Assembly: GCA_905116865.2 (NCBI GenBank)
Contig: CAJHNH020000787.1
Location: forward strand, 70,001 to 134,000
DNA: 64,000 bases
Origin: Candidula unifasciata
Taxonomy: Eukaryota; Mollusca; Gastropoda; Stylommatophora; Geomitridae
Direction: 5' to 3'
A model generated the notes under the pieces. It was not told the DNA's origin and did not search any database. It saw only the letters and a program-made list of their open reading frames with translations. Shown here piece by piece: positions 37,521 to 49,371 of this stretch. Both the position numbers and the translations under genes were made by a program. Numbering within the stretch: position 1 is the stretch's first letter; the number at the start of each line of letters is the position of its first letter.

Positions 37521-40230
37521 GTTTATAATTTTTTTTTTATTATTATCAGTACAAAGGAAAGACCAAAACTTAGTGTAGACAACCTTTCGACTTACACTTT
37601 TACTTAAAAAAATAAAAAAAATAAAATAAAATGTGAATTAAAACAACGATTTCACAAGCACTTATTATATTATATAATACGTGTATGTACTCTTTATTTT
37701 TTACTGTGAATGGAAAAGAATTGATAACAATGTGAGAAACATATACAATGCGTTAGGACAATTTAATTTGCTTAAACAATAATTCAAATACGGAGACTTT
37801 ACTTTGTTATGAAGAATTATTTTAATACTTTAATCAGACTACGCAATTGGTAAGCAGTTTTCAAGTTAATTATTTACTACCAATTATCTAGTCCTATGTG
37901 TGTGCATTATAATTCTTATATACATTAGAAGTACACAATTGGGTTGAAAAAAACTCTTTTTATTTTAAATACATGTAGGCTGTGATGCTAGCGTATTTGT
38001 TTCGTGTATTCCTTATGTTGTGCATTTATATGATTTCCTTGGTTTCAGTGTGGCATCATATTCAGATACATTATAATATCATATTCGTTTTAATACTCGG
38101 ACATGTTTCCTTTTGTAAAATGCTTAAACTACATTATGTCGTTCACTGGATGAAATAGTAATTATCACACATTTCGATATCTTCGTTTCATATTAAGTGA
38201 CATCTTTTATTTTTGCTGCGTATGTAGAGAATCTTATCTGTCAATAATTACAAGAACACTTTTTTTAACATGATTTGTCAGGTATTTTATGCTCGATTTC
38301 AAGAGCATAAGTGGTGAAAGCAGCCTGGATCGTATTAGTAACCACTAGTTAGAAAAATATGCTGCACATTTTCAACCTCAGGTGGGAGAAAAACTGATAC
38401 TAACGAATATGTAGAGAAGCCACCACAATCAATGGATCGACTTCAAGCAAGTATTTGACAAAGTGTTTAAAGGTGTCTTCTTTTGAAATCTGAGGCGAAG
38501 TGCTACTGAATGTAACATGCTAAGATGCATTCAATTGTCCTATATCAAAGGAGAACAGAAGTCGCTCGTGGTAGCATAAAGAGCAGAAAATAACCCGTTG
38601 AAGGACCTCCTTACATGAACGAAGACTACCATTGCATGCACATGATTTTTCACTCTGCTGTACTGATCAACATACCACAGGAGCAATGTTGCGAATGCAT
38701 CGAGAAAGGCATCTCTTAATGACATGGGTAGACAAGTTTAATATTGCCATCGACACAAGCATGTATCCACGACATTTTTCTCTTTTTACCCCAGAGGCAG
38801 TTACTAATATTCACTTACGAACAACTTTGCTAAAGAAAGAACGTTTCCTAACTGATCATGGAGTGACATTTGATAAAATTTCCACGTGCAGTAAGCATAT
38901 ACAGATTGCAGAAGATAAGGCAAGGAGACATCTAGGGCTACTTATTAACCAGGCAAGTGCCAGTTGGGGAGAGAATAAAACAAACCAAAAGTAAGATTAT
39001 AATGTAATCATGAGACCTCCATATGTAGTGTAGTTTTATGCAAGAGCTTCTTTATCAGCTGTTAGTCCGTTTTAAAGTCATTAGACAAAGTGTAAAAACA
39101 AGCGCTCAGACTTATCACAGTATCCATGAAAATGTACTAATCCTGGAGATAAAGAAAACAACTGGAATGCAGACATTGTGAGAGCTGATATCTAAATATG
39201 TGATCCAGATTAAGAAGTTTAAAATTGTGCAGTCACATCAAATTAAAGCAAATAAGATGATCTCGGCTTCTAAAATATAGTAGTTTTGCCCATCGAGGAA
39301 AAAAAATTTTAATGTCAGTATCAAGCAGACATACCTGTGAGAACAACACTTCTGAAACTGACCATATACCCTCTAAATGGAAGCAAGCTAACGACATAAC
39401 ACAGATAATGAATTCGGTCAACTGCCTCACAATTGGAGATGAGTCCAATTACCTTTAAAAAATGATCAGCTTCTCTAAATACAATCTGGGACAACTATAC
39501 CAAAATGTCGAAGATATATGCTTACACGTATTTATCAGCAACCGTTGTGGTTACAAATGAGGCTTATGATAGCATCTTTATCACATATCTAGACAACCAC
39601 CGCCACACACAGAGTGTGTACACTCATATTTAACCTGTTGCAAATCCACAGCAGAAATCCTAGCACTAAAGCAGATTGCCGACATTTTACACAACACCAG
39701 TTTGGAATGCTAGCAAATGGTCAGCTTCACAGATGCGCTATCGGTGTTCCAAGCCCACAAGAGTCGTTTAAACTCCCACACTTGAAATTTTAACTTAGCT
39801 ATGTGGCGGCCAACAATCGCATTGTACGCAAATGGGTGTTATTCCCCTTTGGTATAACAGGAAACAAACCCGCAGATAAACTTGCCAAGAAAGGGACCGA
39901 ACATGACCAGGAAGACAATCAATAATATACTTCGAAAAAAGGGGGGGGGGGGGGAATGGCATCCAGTCTATCAGACTTGAACAGCATCTGGCCAGAGATA
40001 GCTATCACTTGCTCAATCGGTATAGATGATAAACTGATCTAGCATATGCACAGACTTGGTTTGAGTATTTCATCAGTATGCCATTTTGGGCTGTTTGTGC
40101 AAACTGCAGAACATTTCTTTGCTCGAATGGCCCGGGTACAACACATTATAAAGGGAATGCTAGGTCAGTCAGGTAATACAGTACTTAAAAGTGTATGGTT
40201 TTAAAGGGTATCTATTAAAATGTATCACAA
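37521..40230 (+). repeat. Duplicated unit B
   Basis: Second copy of the unit starting at 34640, directly abutting the truncated end of unit A after a T-rich joint near 37530. Same order: AT-rich leader, RT, RNase H. It lacks the 180-bp insertion of unit A and runs further 3', to about 40230. Confidence 0.85.
38350..40200 (+). pseudogene. Family II LINE pol remnant in unit B (RT plus RNase H)
   Basis: IDFKQVFDKVFKGVF near 38430 is the RT fingers block. A frame open at 38632-38994 contains KFNIAIDTSMY, LFTPEAVTNIHLRTTLLKKE, FLTDHGVTFDK, HIQIAEDKARRHLGLL and QASASWGENK, corresponding to palm end, thumb and connection. RNase H: YSHI-type first block broken, AEILALKQIADILHNTSLEC (about 39650) and ITGNKPADKLAKKGTEHD (about 39858). 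A final cysteine/histidine stretch near 40095-40130 may be the knuckle ending these proteins. Interrupted by stops and a G-run (39943-39954). Confidence 0.82.
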
Positions 40231-40689
40231 TAATACTACTTTAGTATGAATCAGAGAGGGATAAAAGAAGAGCACGGATTTTTTTTTTAAACCTGTCTGA
40301 TATATCGGATGTATTACTTCTAAGAAAAAAAAAAGGGGGGGGGGGGGCAAGTACCAAGCCGGTACTACACGGGGTCAGATATGCCTACGTGATGGACATG
40401 AACGGTGAAGACAAGAGGGAAACATATTTTTTCTTCAGTCAGATTACCCCACGGTTGTGTGCACAGCTTTTCAATCCCACTCCCAAATCAATGCAAAGAT
40501 CATTCAAGACTAAGCGATTTTTGAACTTCCACTCTAGAATGTTAGCTTGGCAAGGGATGGAGAAGTTCGTTGCTCTTGAACTACAGGCTTTTTAGAAAGA
40601 AAAATGTTCCTACCAAGGAATCTAGGTAGTTATCTGTGAGTGTGAGATACTTTTCGAACACAGCCAGCTTTGCTTAAGATGTGTATGAG
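40231..40689. other. No recognised feature
   Basis: A G-run lies at 40337-40347. A frame at 40389-40595 has no domain. Confidence 0.45.
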
Positions 40690-42235
40690 GGTTTGGAGAA
40701 TAGTCAGAGCTCTGGGGTTGCGGTACTTGTTTTTGCAGAACACCTTACTATAGTAAACGATAAATTTTGATATCCATTTTATTGGTAAGAGCGCTTGTCA
40801 ATTGCAAGTTAAATGGGTAGCAGCTATCTTTTACACCGGTATGGGTGCCCCTTGTATCTGGGTGTCCAGCAGCCCTCCCCAGTTACTAGAATACGTGTCC
40901 AAGAGACTCGTTTTTTGCAACATAACTGGCACAACGATATCAGAACAGAGTGAAAGCCTATACTGCTCGCAGCATGTTAAACGTGTTCGATTGCTGGATG
41001 TTTCAATACGGAATGGGGGGATGTCAGATTCGTGCAATCCTGGTGTAACATAGGCAACTGTAACTTCGCCAGTCCGCTTCGATATTTATCGGAGAAGCCT
41101 GCAGAACCTGATGGAATTGGTGTGAGGAAGATACTGTCGTTTGCAGATCATATCCTTGCACATAGGCAGAGCAAATATAGGTAAAAAGACACGCCAAGAG
41201 CTTCAGGCAGCTGTAGACAAAGTGGCTGGCTGGTGTACGGAGATGAGTGCTGTTATCAATACAGAAAAAGGTAAAAGCTTTATTAGGGGGGGGGGGGTGA
41301 AATTTAGACGAAGTAGTTGTAGAAATCCCAGCTCTCATAAACAAAAAAAAAAAAACCTTAAAGAAAAACCATAAATGAAGGTAAATTACCAGTGCATTAC
41401 CTTAGATTTGAACTTTTATTAAGGAATCATAAATTATCGGCGGGGAATACTCATCATATCGAAGGGCCAGCTGTTGTTGCTTAAGCTCATACAGAATAAA
41501 GCCCTGCGAGTGATTCTATAATGCTCAAGAGGCACCCCAGTAGTCGGTATGCGATTTATCCTTACATTATTGACTTTTGCAATGAGGCTCATTTTGCTGC
41601 AATCTAAGTTATGTCTCAGAGTGACCGCTGTCTTCTTAATTAAGCCCTGGATATAACTTAGAGACACAGGCTGATCATAGGGAAATCTTCAGTGGTACTC
41701 GTGCAACCAGAACACACAGCTGGAGATGTGTGTATACTGGAAACAACTGGAAGGGGAGAGGAGTGGGTAAACGTTTAAAAGATAAAAACAGACCTGTACT
41801 GGGTTGTAATCACAATTGTCCTTAACTAAAGTGAGTGGCCAGCAGGCTCTGCAGAAGCAGAATTTAAACAATTCATTCAAAGTGAATCCCGTACATGTGA
41901 TGTGACTATCTATAGAGATGTGTTGATACGCAGAAGCATTGTGTAGTGGTTGACTAAGAAAGCGCATTGACATCGCTGTGCAGCAAAGTCAACTACAAAA
42001 CCTAGTTTAAGAATGGAGGTGGGGAAATTCACATCATGTTTTGGCTTAACCCAAGGCCAGCTGAACACACATGTCGTGATTTTAGCCGAGCCTTGAAGCA
42101 TGTTTAGGAATGTAGAAAGGGGAGGGGGAGTGGTGGTGGTGGAGGTGGGGAGGGGGGAGTATGCATGTTTCGTGCAGAGTTGCAAAAATTGTGTCTAAGA
42201 TCACCTGTAGTTAGCATGAATCTAAAGGAGTGCTT
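40690..42235 (+). pseudogene. Family I LINE pol remnant, copy 5
   Basis: A broken RT palm is readable near 41126-41170 as VRKILSFADHILAHRQSK, the counterpart of ERILTFADDIVAFRQ in copy 3, with the second Asp changed to His. The connection region near 41490-41660 (NKALRVIL, PVVGMRFILTLLTFAM-like, SKLCLRVTAV) and a faint RNase H near 41900-42090 follow. It is cut at about 42236 by other sequence, and a scrap of the same 3' end reappears at 42845-42895. Confidence 0.7.
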
Positions 42236-42840
42236 ACATTGCCGACATTCCGAACGATCTCAAGAAGGCAGAACGAGAAAATGATTCTGAAGATGACGGT
42301 GAGTCAGCAAAACTCAACAGACTACAAGAAATCCAGATCAAAAGAGTTCTGTCAGTGAAGAGCACTATAGAGGTAGCCACAAAAGAATAGTAAACTAACA
42401 CAGAACTGGTGTTAATGTTCACCACACGCTGGTAGATATACTGAAGATAAGATCCAAGCACTTATGGACTTACCCGGTTTCCACTAAGGATAATCTATTG
42501 ATTAACTAACACACAAACTAACCCAACGGCAGACAAATGATAAAGGAATGCATAATATAGGCGTACCCCACACACAGTCCACATTGACCTGCTCACGTTG
42601 CATGCAACAATATGTATCTGCATGTCACTGAGATATTGCGAGAAGTCCTTGACTAAACTGGGACACTTTAAAAAACTCCTCAAGATACGTTTTTGCTAGA
42701 GCGAAAGTAGCTTTCTGTGTTATATAACTGATGTGCGGCTACTATTATAGCATTAATTTCCTTGTTAATCTTTGTTACCATTGAGGCAACATTGTTCATG
42801 AAAGGCATACATCGAAAAAGTACATACAACTAGACTACGA
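42236..42840. repeat. Insert within the family I copy, including dispersed repeat X
   Basis: Interrupts copy 5 between its RNase H and its 3' end. 42594-42805 is shared with 33417-33633. An acidic stretch with no stop at 42238-42387 (PNDLKKAERENDSEDDGES) looks protein-like but matches nothing I know. Confidence 0.5.
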
Positions 42841-42844
42841 GAGG

Positions 42845-42895
42845 CATCATTAGTATTGGAACTCTGCGCTGGCTGCTGATAAACGGGAATGAGCG
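42845..42895 (+). pseudogene. Scrap of family I LINE 3' end
   Basis: CATTAGTATTGGAACTCTGC and GCTGGCTGCTGA match 59027-59056 at the end of copy 3, marking the far side of the insert at 42236-42840. Confidence 0.6.
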
Positions 42896-42907
42896 GGTAT
42901 GAGAAAA

Positions 42908-44060
42908 TTATGTAAAATGTAAATGAAAACATGGATTTCGTAAACAATGATCGTATAATATTATAGTTTAATACTCGTCATTGTAGGCTATAACAAGAAA
43001 AGAATAGATGACAGGGAGAGAAACATACAAAATGTAGTAGGACAATTTAATTTACTGGGGAATTAATTCAAATGAGCTGACAATAATTAGCTTTTGTCAT
43101 TTTAATATTTATATCAGATTAATGACACGGTAAGTAGTTTTCCGGTTGCTACGGCCAAATATTTAGCAGTATTGTGGTTGATTTACATTTCATACCTATG
43201 ACAGACGTCAACTGCAGCATAGACAACGCTTGTGTTTTTTTAATACATAAATGGACTGTTGGGCTAATGTATTTATTCCGTGGGGTTGTGCGTTAACATT
43301 ATATTCTCGGTTTCGTTACGTCTAGATTTAGATGAGTCCAATGACCTTAAAACAACCATCAGCTGCTCTTAGCATGATCCAGGAGAACTATATCAAAATG
43401 TTGTGGATACATGCTTACATATATTTATCAACAACCTTTCTGTTTACTGTTGGGGGAGGATGGCATCGGCCTTTGTGGCTACTGTTGGGGGTGATGGCCT
43501 CTTTACTGTATACGCAGACATCCACCGTCACACACAGTGTATACTGACGGGTAACGCCTGTTGCTACTCCACAGCAGAAATCCTAGCATAAAAGTAGATT
43601 GCCGAAACATTACACAACACCAGATCTGACTCAGCCACGAAATTGTCATCTTCACAGATGTGCAATCAGTACCAAATGCAGCCAAGCGGGGTGTACTCAG
43701 TCACCTCACATTCAGATCAGCTAAAAGAGTTGGAGTAATTCCTTAGTAATTGGTTTCTCATTTGTGGTAATTTCGATGAGCGGCATAGAACACACGACTA
43801 AACTGGAGAAAATAGACAAGGAAAGGCCTTAGTTAAGGCTGTGGTAGATGTGGACGTAGTCTGTTTTAACGTCGGTATGCCAGCTAGAATTGCAACGAGA
43901 CCTGGTGATGCAGACATGGCTATTGATTTAGCGTTTGGTGTTACCCAGTCAACTGGACAAAAAAATTGAGTTTCCTAGTCTATCATGGCAGTGACTATTT
44001 GCCATTCTCAGTCTTAATTTCTTAAGTCAGCAAGATCAGATCTGTGTGAATGCCCAGTTC
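42908..44060 (+). repeat. Duplicated unit C, internally deleted, with RNase H remnant
   Basis: Starts with the same AT-rich leader as units A and B (AGAAACATACAAAATGTAGT near 43020). Near 43325 it jumps to GATGAGTCCAATGACC, equivalent to 36721 in unit A, so about 1.4 kb holding the RT is missing. RNase H-like pieces follow (AEILA at about 43573, then decayed sequence). Confidence 0.75.
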
Positions 44061-44411
44061 TTTTAGGCATAGGAGGGGGGGGGGGTGGGGGGGGGGGTCG
44101 GTATTCTTCTAGGACGTATTTGACAGAAGATATCCAGCAGGACCACCACCTCTGCTTTTATGCAGCCTTCATGGTGGTCCCAAGAAGTAAAACAGACATG
44201 TTCAGCAAAGCGAGCGGTAGTTTAACAATGGCAGAAAATGAGTAAAACACCTCACATGTTACAAGAGGATGTAGAGAAGATAGAAACAGTTAGCAAAGAA
44301 GAAGTAGAGGGGTTAAAGGGGTTGCGTAGCAGACGACGAAAAAAAAAAGGATAAATTTGAAGATAATATGATCGAAACTGGAGGGGTTAAATCACTGGGA
44401 TACTTGGATAC
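44061..44411. other. No recognised feature; G-run
   Basis: G-rich run at 44073-44098. No domain. Confidence 0.5.
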
Positions 44412-45175
44412 TGTGGTATGCGTAACTTCCTTGTGACGGGCAATGCTATCATTGTGACGTGTGTACCAAACGTAGCGAAACGAGAACTCTTTTTAAATTT
44501 CCATTTGTGTATTGGCAAATGGCAATGATCAACACAAGGATAAAATATGCAATTAATAATCAAGCACATCAACAAAAGCCCGCTCGTACATCCATGGACT
44601 GATATGTCCTCACGATAGGTCGCAGTCCGACCTTGAGATCTAGACAGTTATCTTTGTCTTCGGTTCCGCAGTCTGAATTAAGCAATGAAAGTATACCGGC
44701 TTACTGCCGAACTGTGACAATTTACCAGCTTCCTGCTGAGGTCTATATTGGAGTCCCGGGGTAAAACGTCCTCAAGGATCCAACTTTATACCACGTTTGC
44801 TTCCGTGGGATCCCGGGGTAAAGCGTCCTCGAGGTTCCACACGTCCGTCTCCTTCGGACTGTCAACATCAAATCTTAATCTTACCATGGCATCCCGGGGT
44901 AAAGCATCCTCAAGGATCCAACTTGATTATCATACCTTCAGTGGCATCCCGGGGTAAAGCATCCTCAAGGATCCAACTGATTAACATTCCTTCCGTGGCA
45001 TCCCGGGGTAAAGCATCCTCAAGGATCCACACCAATGCCGGACCAACCGTCCGCCTTGGTCAAACTTCGACTTTCATCTCCTAGAATACAATTCCTTCAC
45101 AACCTGACGTATTGTTTTGACGTCTTATTTGCTCACTCAGTACTGGTGCGTTCTGGTGCACATCCGCACGCGACA
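44412..45175 (+). mobile_element. Solo LTR of the GPCR-carrying LTR family
   Basis: 764 bases starting TGTGGTATGCG and ending GCACGCGACA, flanked on both sides by GATAC (44407-44411 and 45176-45180). TG...CA ends with a perfect 5-bp duplication are what an LTR retrotransposon insertion leaves after LTR-LTR recombination. It is colinear with 55723-56379 and 57279-57974. It carries five tandem copies of a unit of about 55 bases built on ATCCCGGGGTAAAGCATCCT (near 44754, 44809, 44890, 44943 and 44999), against two and one in the other LTRs. Confidence 0.88.
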
Positions 45176-45180
45176 GATAC

Positions 45181-45309
45181 TTTATAGACAGATGCAAAGA
45201 AAAGACTGGCCTATCAGAACAGGCATTATATACACTGATAAAGGTATGCCAGTGACAGCAGACATTGAGAAAAATGAAGCACACTGGAGAAATGTATGAT
45301 CTATTGTCT
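45181..45309. other. No recognised feature
   Basis: Open on the plus strand without a recognisable domain. Confidence 0.4.
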
Positions 45310-47590
45310 TCTTTTCTTTTGTCAAAATCTGCTTGTGCCGCTAGGCGTCGCAGTCTATCAGATGATCGGCAACCGAGCCAGGGCACGCTCAGTCGCTTCA
45401 TATGCCGTGATGTTATAAAGTCTCAAGTTGTCCGTGACTCATTCCATCCATCTTCTTCTTGGTCTTCCCCTGCCTCTTGGTGTTTCGATTTTCATGTTGT
45501 GTGCTCTTGATGCTGGCATCGTTGGTTCCATTCTCATTAGGTGACCCAACCATTTCATTCTTTGCTTCTCTATAAATTTAACGATGGGTATTGTTCCAAT
45601 AGTTCTTGTAATCACATCGTTTCTCACTCGATCTCTTCTGGTTTTATTTGCAGCCATTCTCAAACATCTCATTTCACAGGTGGTCAGTCTTCTCTCGTGT
45701 TCTTTTGTTAATGTCAAAGTCTGACATTGATAACCTAATTTCGGTATAAAGATTGTATTTATAATTTGTCTTTTTATCTCAGCTGGGACAGCAGAGTGTT
45801 TTAAAATTGGGGCAAGCTGGTATGCGACATTGTTGGCTTGTTGGATTCTTGCTTCGATCTCTCTATTTTACCATTGAATGTAAAGATACTTCCCAAGTAT
45901 TTAAATTCTTGCACTTGTTTTAGGCTGTGATCTAGAATCTTTATGTCGATTGTCTGTTGCTCTCTATTTATGCTCATGACTTCTGTCTTTTCAGTATTGA
46001 TCTTCATATGATGCTTGAGGCAACTGTCGTGTAGTAGGTTTATGTGGTCTTGCAGCTGTTTACTATCACTGTGAAATAGGCATTGATCGTCGGCAAAGAG
46101 CAGCTCATTGAAGTCCTCCTGTTTATCGACATCTGTTGGTGTTATGTCTATTTTATTAATATTGTCTATAAATATTATGAAAAGTAAAGGTAATAATTCA
46201 CAACCTTGTCTGACTCCTGATGTTACTGGGAACCAGTCTGTGATGCCTGCTCTTGTTCTAATGGCGCTTTCACTTTGTCTATAAATAGCCCTAACAGAAT
46301 CTAAAATTGTTCCATTTATACCGTAGTTTTCAAGAACTTTCCATAATAAATTTCTGTTTACTCTATAGAAAGCTTTTTCTTGATCTATGAAAGCGATGTT
46401 CATTCGATGTCTGTGTTCTATTGTCTTTACGCTAACTTGTCTTAAAGCAAAAATAGCGTCAGTACACCCTCTTCCTTTCCTAAATCCGACCTGTGATGGG
46501 CTCAGGATCGGTTCTACAACGGATCTAATTCGTTGTTCCAGAATTTTGGCGAACATTTTTCCTACGTGGCTTAGAAGGGAGATGCCTCTGTAATTGTTAC
46601 AATCTTGCTTATTGCCTTTTCTTTTCCAAATTGGGACTATAAGGGCTCTTTGCCAGTCTATTGGTACAGTTCTTTCATTCCAGGCTTTCCTAAATATGTG
46701 GAGTAGCCAGGTGACTCCAATTTCTCCACAAGCCTGTATTGCCTCGGCTGATATTCCATCAACACCTGATGCCTTTTTTTTGGGACTGCATCTGATTGCT
46801 TCTCTGACTTCTTGTTCGATTATTGTAGGCTGTTCCTAGTTTGTACATCTGGGTGTGAATGGTACTGTTTCCTCATTTCCTGTTACATTCAGAAGAGTCT
46901 GAAAATATTCTTTCCACCTTTCTCTGATCTTGCCCTCCTCATGTATGAGTTTCCCTTGACTATCATTGACATATTCAGATGGCTGGAATCGTTAATCTCT
47001 AGTTCTCATTTTTGCAATGGTTTTGTAAAACTGTCTACAAGATTTAGCACAGATTTTGGTAAGATTTTCCCCATACATGATCCAGGATGTTTCCTTGGAT
47101 TGTTTAATTTCTCCTGCAGATTGTCGCCTGGCAATAATGTACTTGATATAATCGTCATCTGAACGGGATCTTAGCCATTTCTTGTATTGCTCCTTTTTAC
47201 ATTTCACTGCTTGTTTTACTTTATCATTCCACCATGCTGTTTTTTTTCCCTGAACGTTCCTCCTGTGTATCTAATACCACAGAGTGTTGTTAGGCAGTTC
47301 AGAAGAGTGTTCTTAAATTTTTGCCACGCAGCTTCCACATTGTCACTTGATGTTATTAGCTCAGCCATCTTCGCCGTCATTTCTGCCTGTACTTTTGCTT
47401 GGTTGTCTAGATTGCTTAGGTGTCTTATGTCAATCATTGAGGTACGTACTGATGTTTTTTGTTTTTTGTTAATTGTTGCTTCGCCTAGATATACTATCAG
47501 CGGTCGATGGTCTGTATTTAAAGAGATGTTAGGAATTACTCTTGCGTCTTTTACTAAGCTTCTTCTCTTTTGTCGATGATCTATTGTGAT
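45310..47590 (-). pseudogene. RTE-like LINE, best preserved copy (endonuclease end, RT, C-terminus)
   Basis: Read from 47590 downwards. The end of the apurinic endonuclease, with NTDHRPLIVYLGEATI near 47500, resembles the SDH-P end motif. A linker follows (ARRQSAGEIKQSKETSW near 47130). The RT N-terminus lies near 46600-46680 (WKRKGNKQDCNNYRGISLLS). A 251-codon frame at 46556-45801 then carries SQVGFRKGRGCTDAIFALRQ, FIDQEKAFYRVNR, SGVRQGCELLPLLFIIFIDN, NELLFADDQCLFHS (FADD intact) and FKYLGSIFTFNGK. After a frame change, 45717-45439 gives RRDRVRNDVI, RMKWLGHLMRM and PRGRGRPRRRWM, fading out near 45310. Few disruptions, so it is relatively young. The 5' end is cut by the inverted repeat at 47591. 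ORF1 is absent, as is usual for RTE. Confidence 0.93.
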
Positions 47591-47763
47591 GTTGTGAATT
47601 CCCGGGAGTTTGTATCACTGGTCCTCTGATCTCGTCCTCCCAATCGGGAACTCTCTGGGATTTCCCGGGAATTCACAACATGATCTATTGTAATGTTGTA
47701 AATTCCCGCGAAATCCCAGAGAGTTCCCGATGGGGAGGACAAGATCAGAGGACCAGTGATACA
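47591..47763. repeat. Head-to-head inverted repeat of an LTR 5' end
   Basis: About 70 bases (47611-47681) are repeated in inverse at 47694-47763, separated by TGATCTATTGTAA. The left part alone is also bounded by TGTTGTGAATTCCCGGGA and its exact inverse TCCCGGGAATTCACAACA. Near-identical TGATCTATTGTRA stands before and after it, and in the LINE target, which looks like a 13-base duplication. Confidence 0.8.
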
Positions 47764-48238
47764 TAAGGAAAACGAAGCAAGCGGGTCTCGAGTATCCCGT
47801 GGTGAGTGAATAAGGGATACAAACAAACCGTGAGACTTGAACGAAAGACGTGAACCCAGAGAAGGTAGTAAGACAGTTAAAGGTCGGACCTGGTTGTGTG
47901 CCGTCGTATGCGAGAGAACACCTGATGAGAATGGAGAACGTTTGACCACGTTTACTTGTTAGAGAGCAGAGATGAATGTTTCCTGATTGCCAATTTCACC
48001 TTGTATTAATAACAGGTACAATATGTTAGTATGATACACATGTATGATCCGAGAGATACGAGCATAGCGAATCACCGTATGAGAGAGTTGGCCAAATCAT
48101 CAGAAATCAGCCATGCATAGCGACCACGAGGACGAAATAATGCGCTAAGTCAGTGAGATGTTTGTAAGAGCGAATAAAGGTCAATAACTTAGCGTTCGTC
48201 GTCCGGTGTGTTCCAGCAACTATGTGTACGTCAATACA
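47694..48238 (+). mobile_element. Candidate LTR, second family
   Basis: 545 bases starting TGTTGTAAATTCCC and ending GTCAATACA, with AATAAA at about 48174-48179. A few bases on, TGTGGCGGAAATAATT could be a primer binding site, and AGTTGGGGACCC follows near 48277. The layout fits a Ty3-like 5' LTR with leader. No gag or pol was recognised and no 3' LTR found. It interrupts the LINE at 45310-47590. Confidence 0.55.
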
Positions 48239-49281
48239 GTAATGTGGCGGAAATAATTAAGCGCCTAGTAGAGTCCTTTGGAAGTTGGGGACCCAAAAAA
48301 ACGTAAGATCCGGGACAAAAAATACGACTGAAATTTCGACCCAAGCATGCGACGACTGGAGATGGTAAGAACAGCGACTAAAAATCAAGCTGTTGGGACC
48401 AGTTGAACTGGACGGATAAAAATAGGGCAAATAATTTTCAATTTAAGAGGCGTACTGGTCAAGGTCGCTTCACGGCTATCGTCCGTAATAAGATCAGATG
48501 CTCAGTCAAACTATATTTAAAGAAAATATTGGAGAAGTTCCAGGAACAGTATTTCTTTTGTGAGGATCACTGAATTTGCCTCTGGGTAATGTGACAGATA
48601 AGGTTAGTCTTTAGAAGTGTTTATCATAACAACTGTAGTTAGTGAAGTTCCAAGAACGTTATTTCAAGCTGTGACAGATGTACCAGTGGTTGGGTAATGT
48701 GACATACGATTAGTCTTCACAACGTTTATTGATCGTTTACAACATTGTTTGCTAAGTACAGCATATTATAAATTACAGTGATTGCTGAGCGTACTGATAT
48801 AGCGCAACGGTATTTACATGTTGCAGCAAAGCTTATCGACATTAATCAACAACAGAATACACAGGGAATATGTGTGACAACTGATATCCTGTCGATAAAT
48901 CTGAGACAGCCTTAAGCCAGCACGATAGTGAAGTTTGAATATCTGCGACACAGAGTAAGTGACGGTCCACAACTATACTAGCAGCAAAGTTGCAAATGGA
49001 ATAAAAGGTACATTAGAACAGTTTCCTCCAAATTCGTACAGTATTTTAGAAAGAACCAATAGACTATTTTCAAAAATTATTTTAAAGTGACACCCGTATT
49101 CGGCGCGTAGACTATTTAGAGTAATTGTTCTAAGTGACACACACAGACGATTTCGGCACATTGCATCTATAATAATCATAAATATAGGAAACCTAGAAAT
49201 TGAGTTGAGATTATTTGTGTAATACTATAAATGATAATTTTTGTCAGGGTAACATTTAATAAGAAAATATTTACAACTATT

Positions 49282-49285
<4 letters not shown>
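48239..49285. other. Possible LTR-element leader; otherwise unassigned
   Basis: No stop-free frame long enough for gag or pol. It could be leader sequence of the element starting at 47694. Nothing else recognised. Confidence 0.4.

Positions 49286-49371
<86 letters not shown>
49286..49371. repeat. (CT)n microsatellite
   Basis: About 40 CT units with one CAT and one CG interruption. Confidence 0.97.

Noticed and set aside
46594..47579. Plus-strand frames over 46.6-47.6 kb
   Set aside because: Antisense to the RTE-like LINE; no domain of their own.
47581..47949. 122-codon minus-strand frame
   Set aside because: Crosses the inverted repeat and LTR; no known domain and explained by the LTR sequence.
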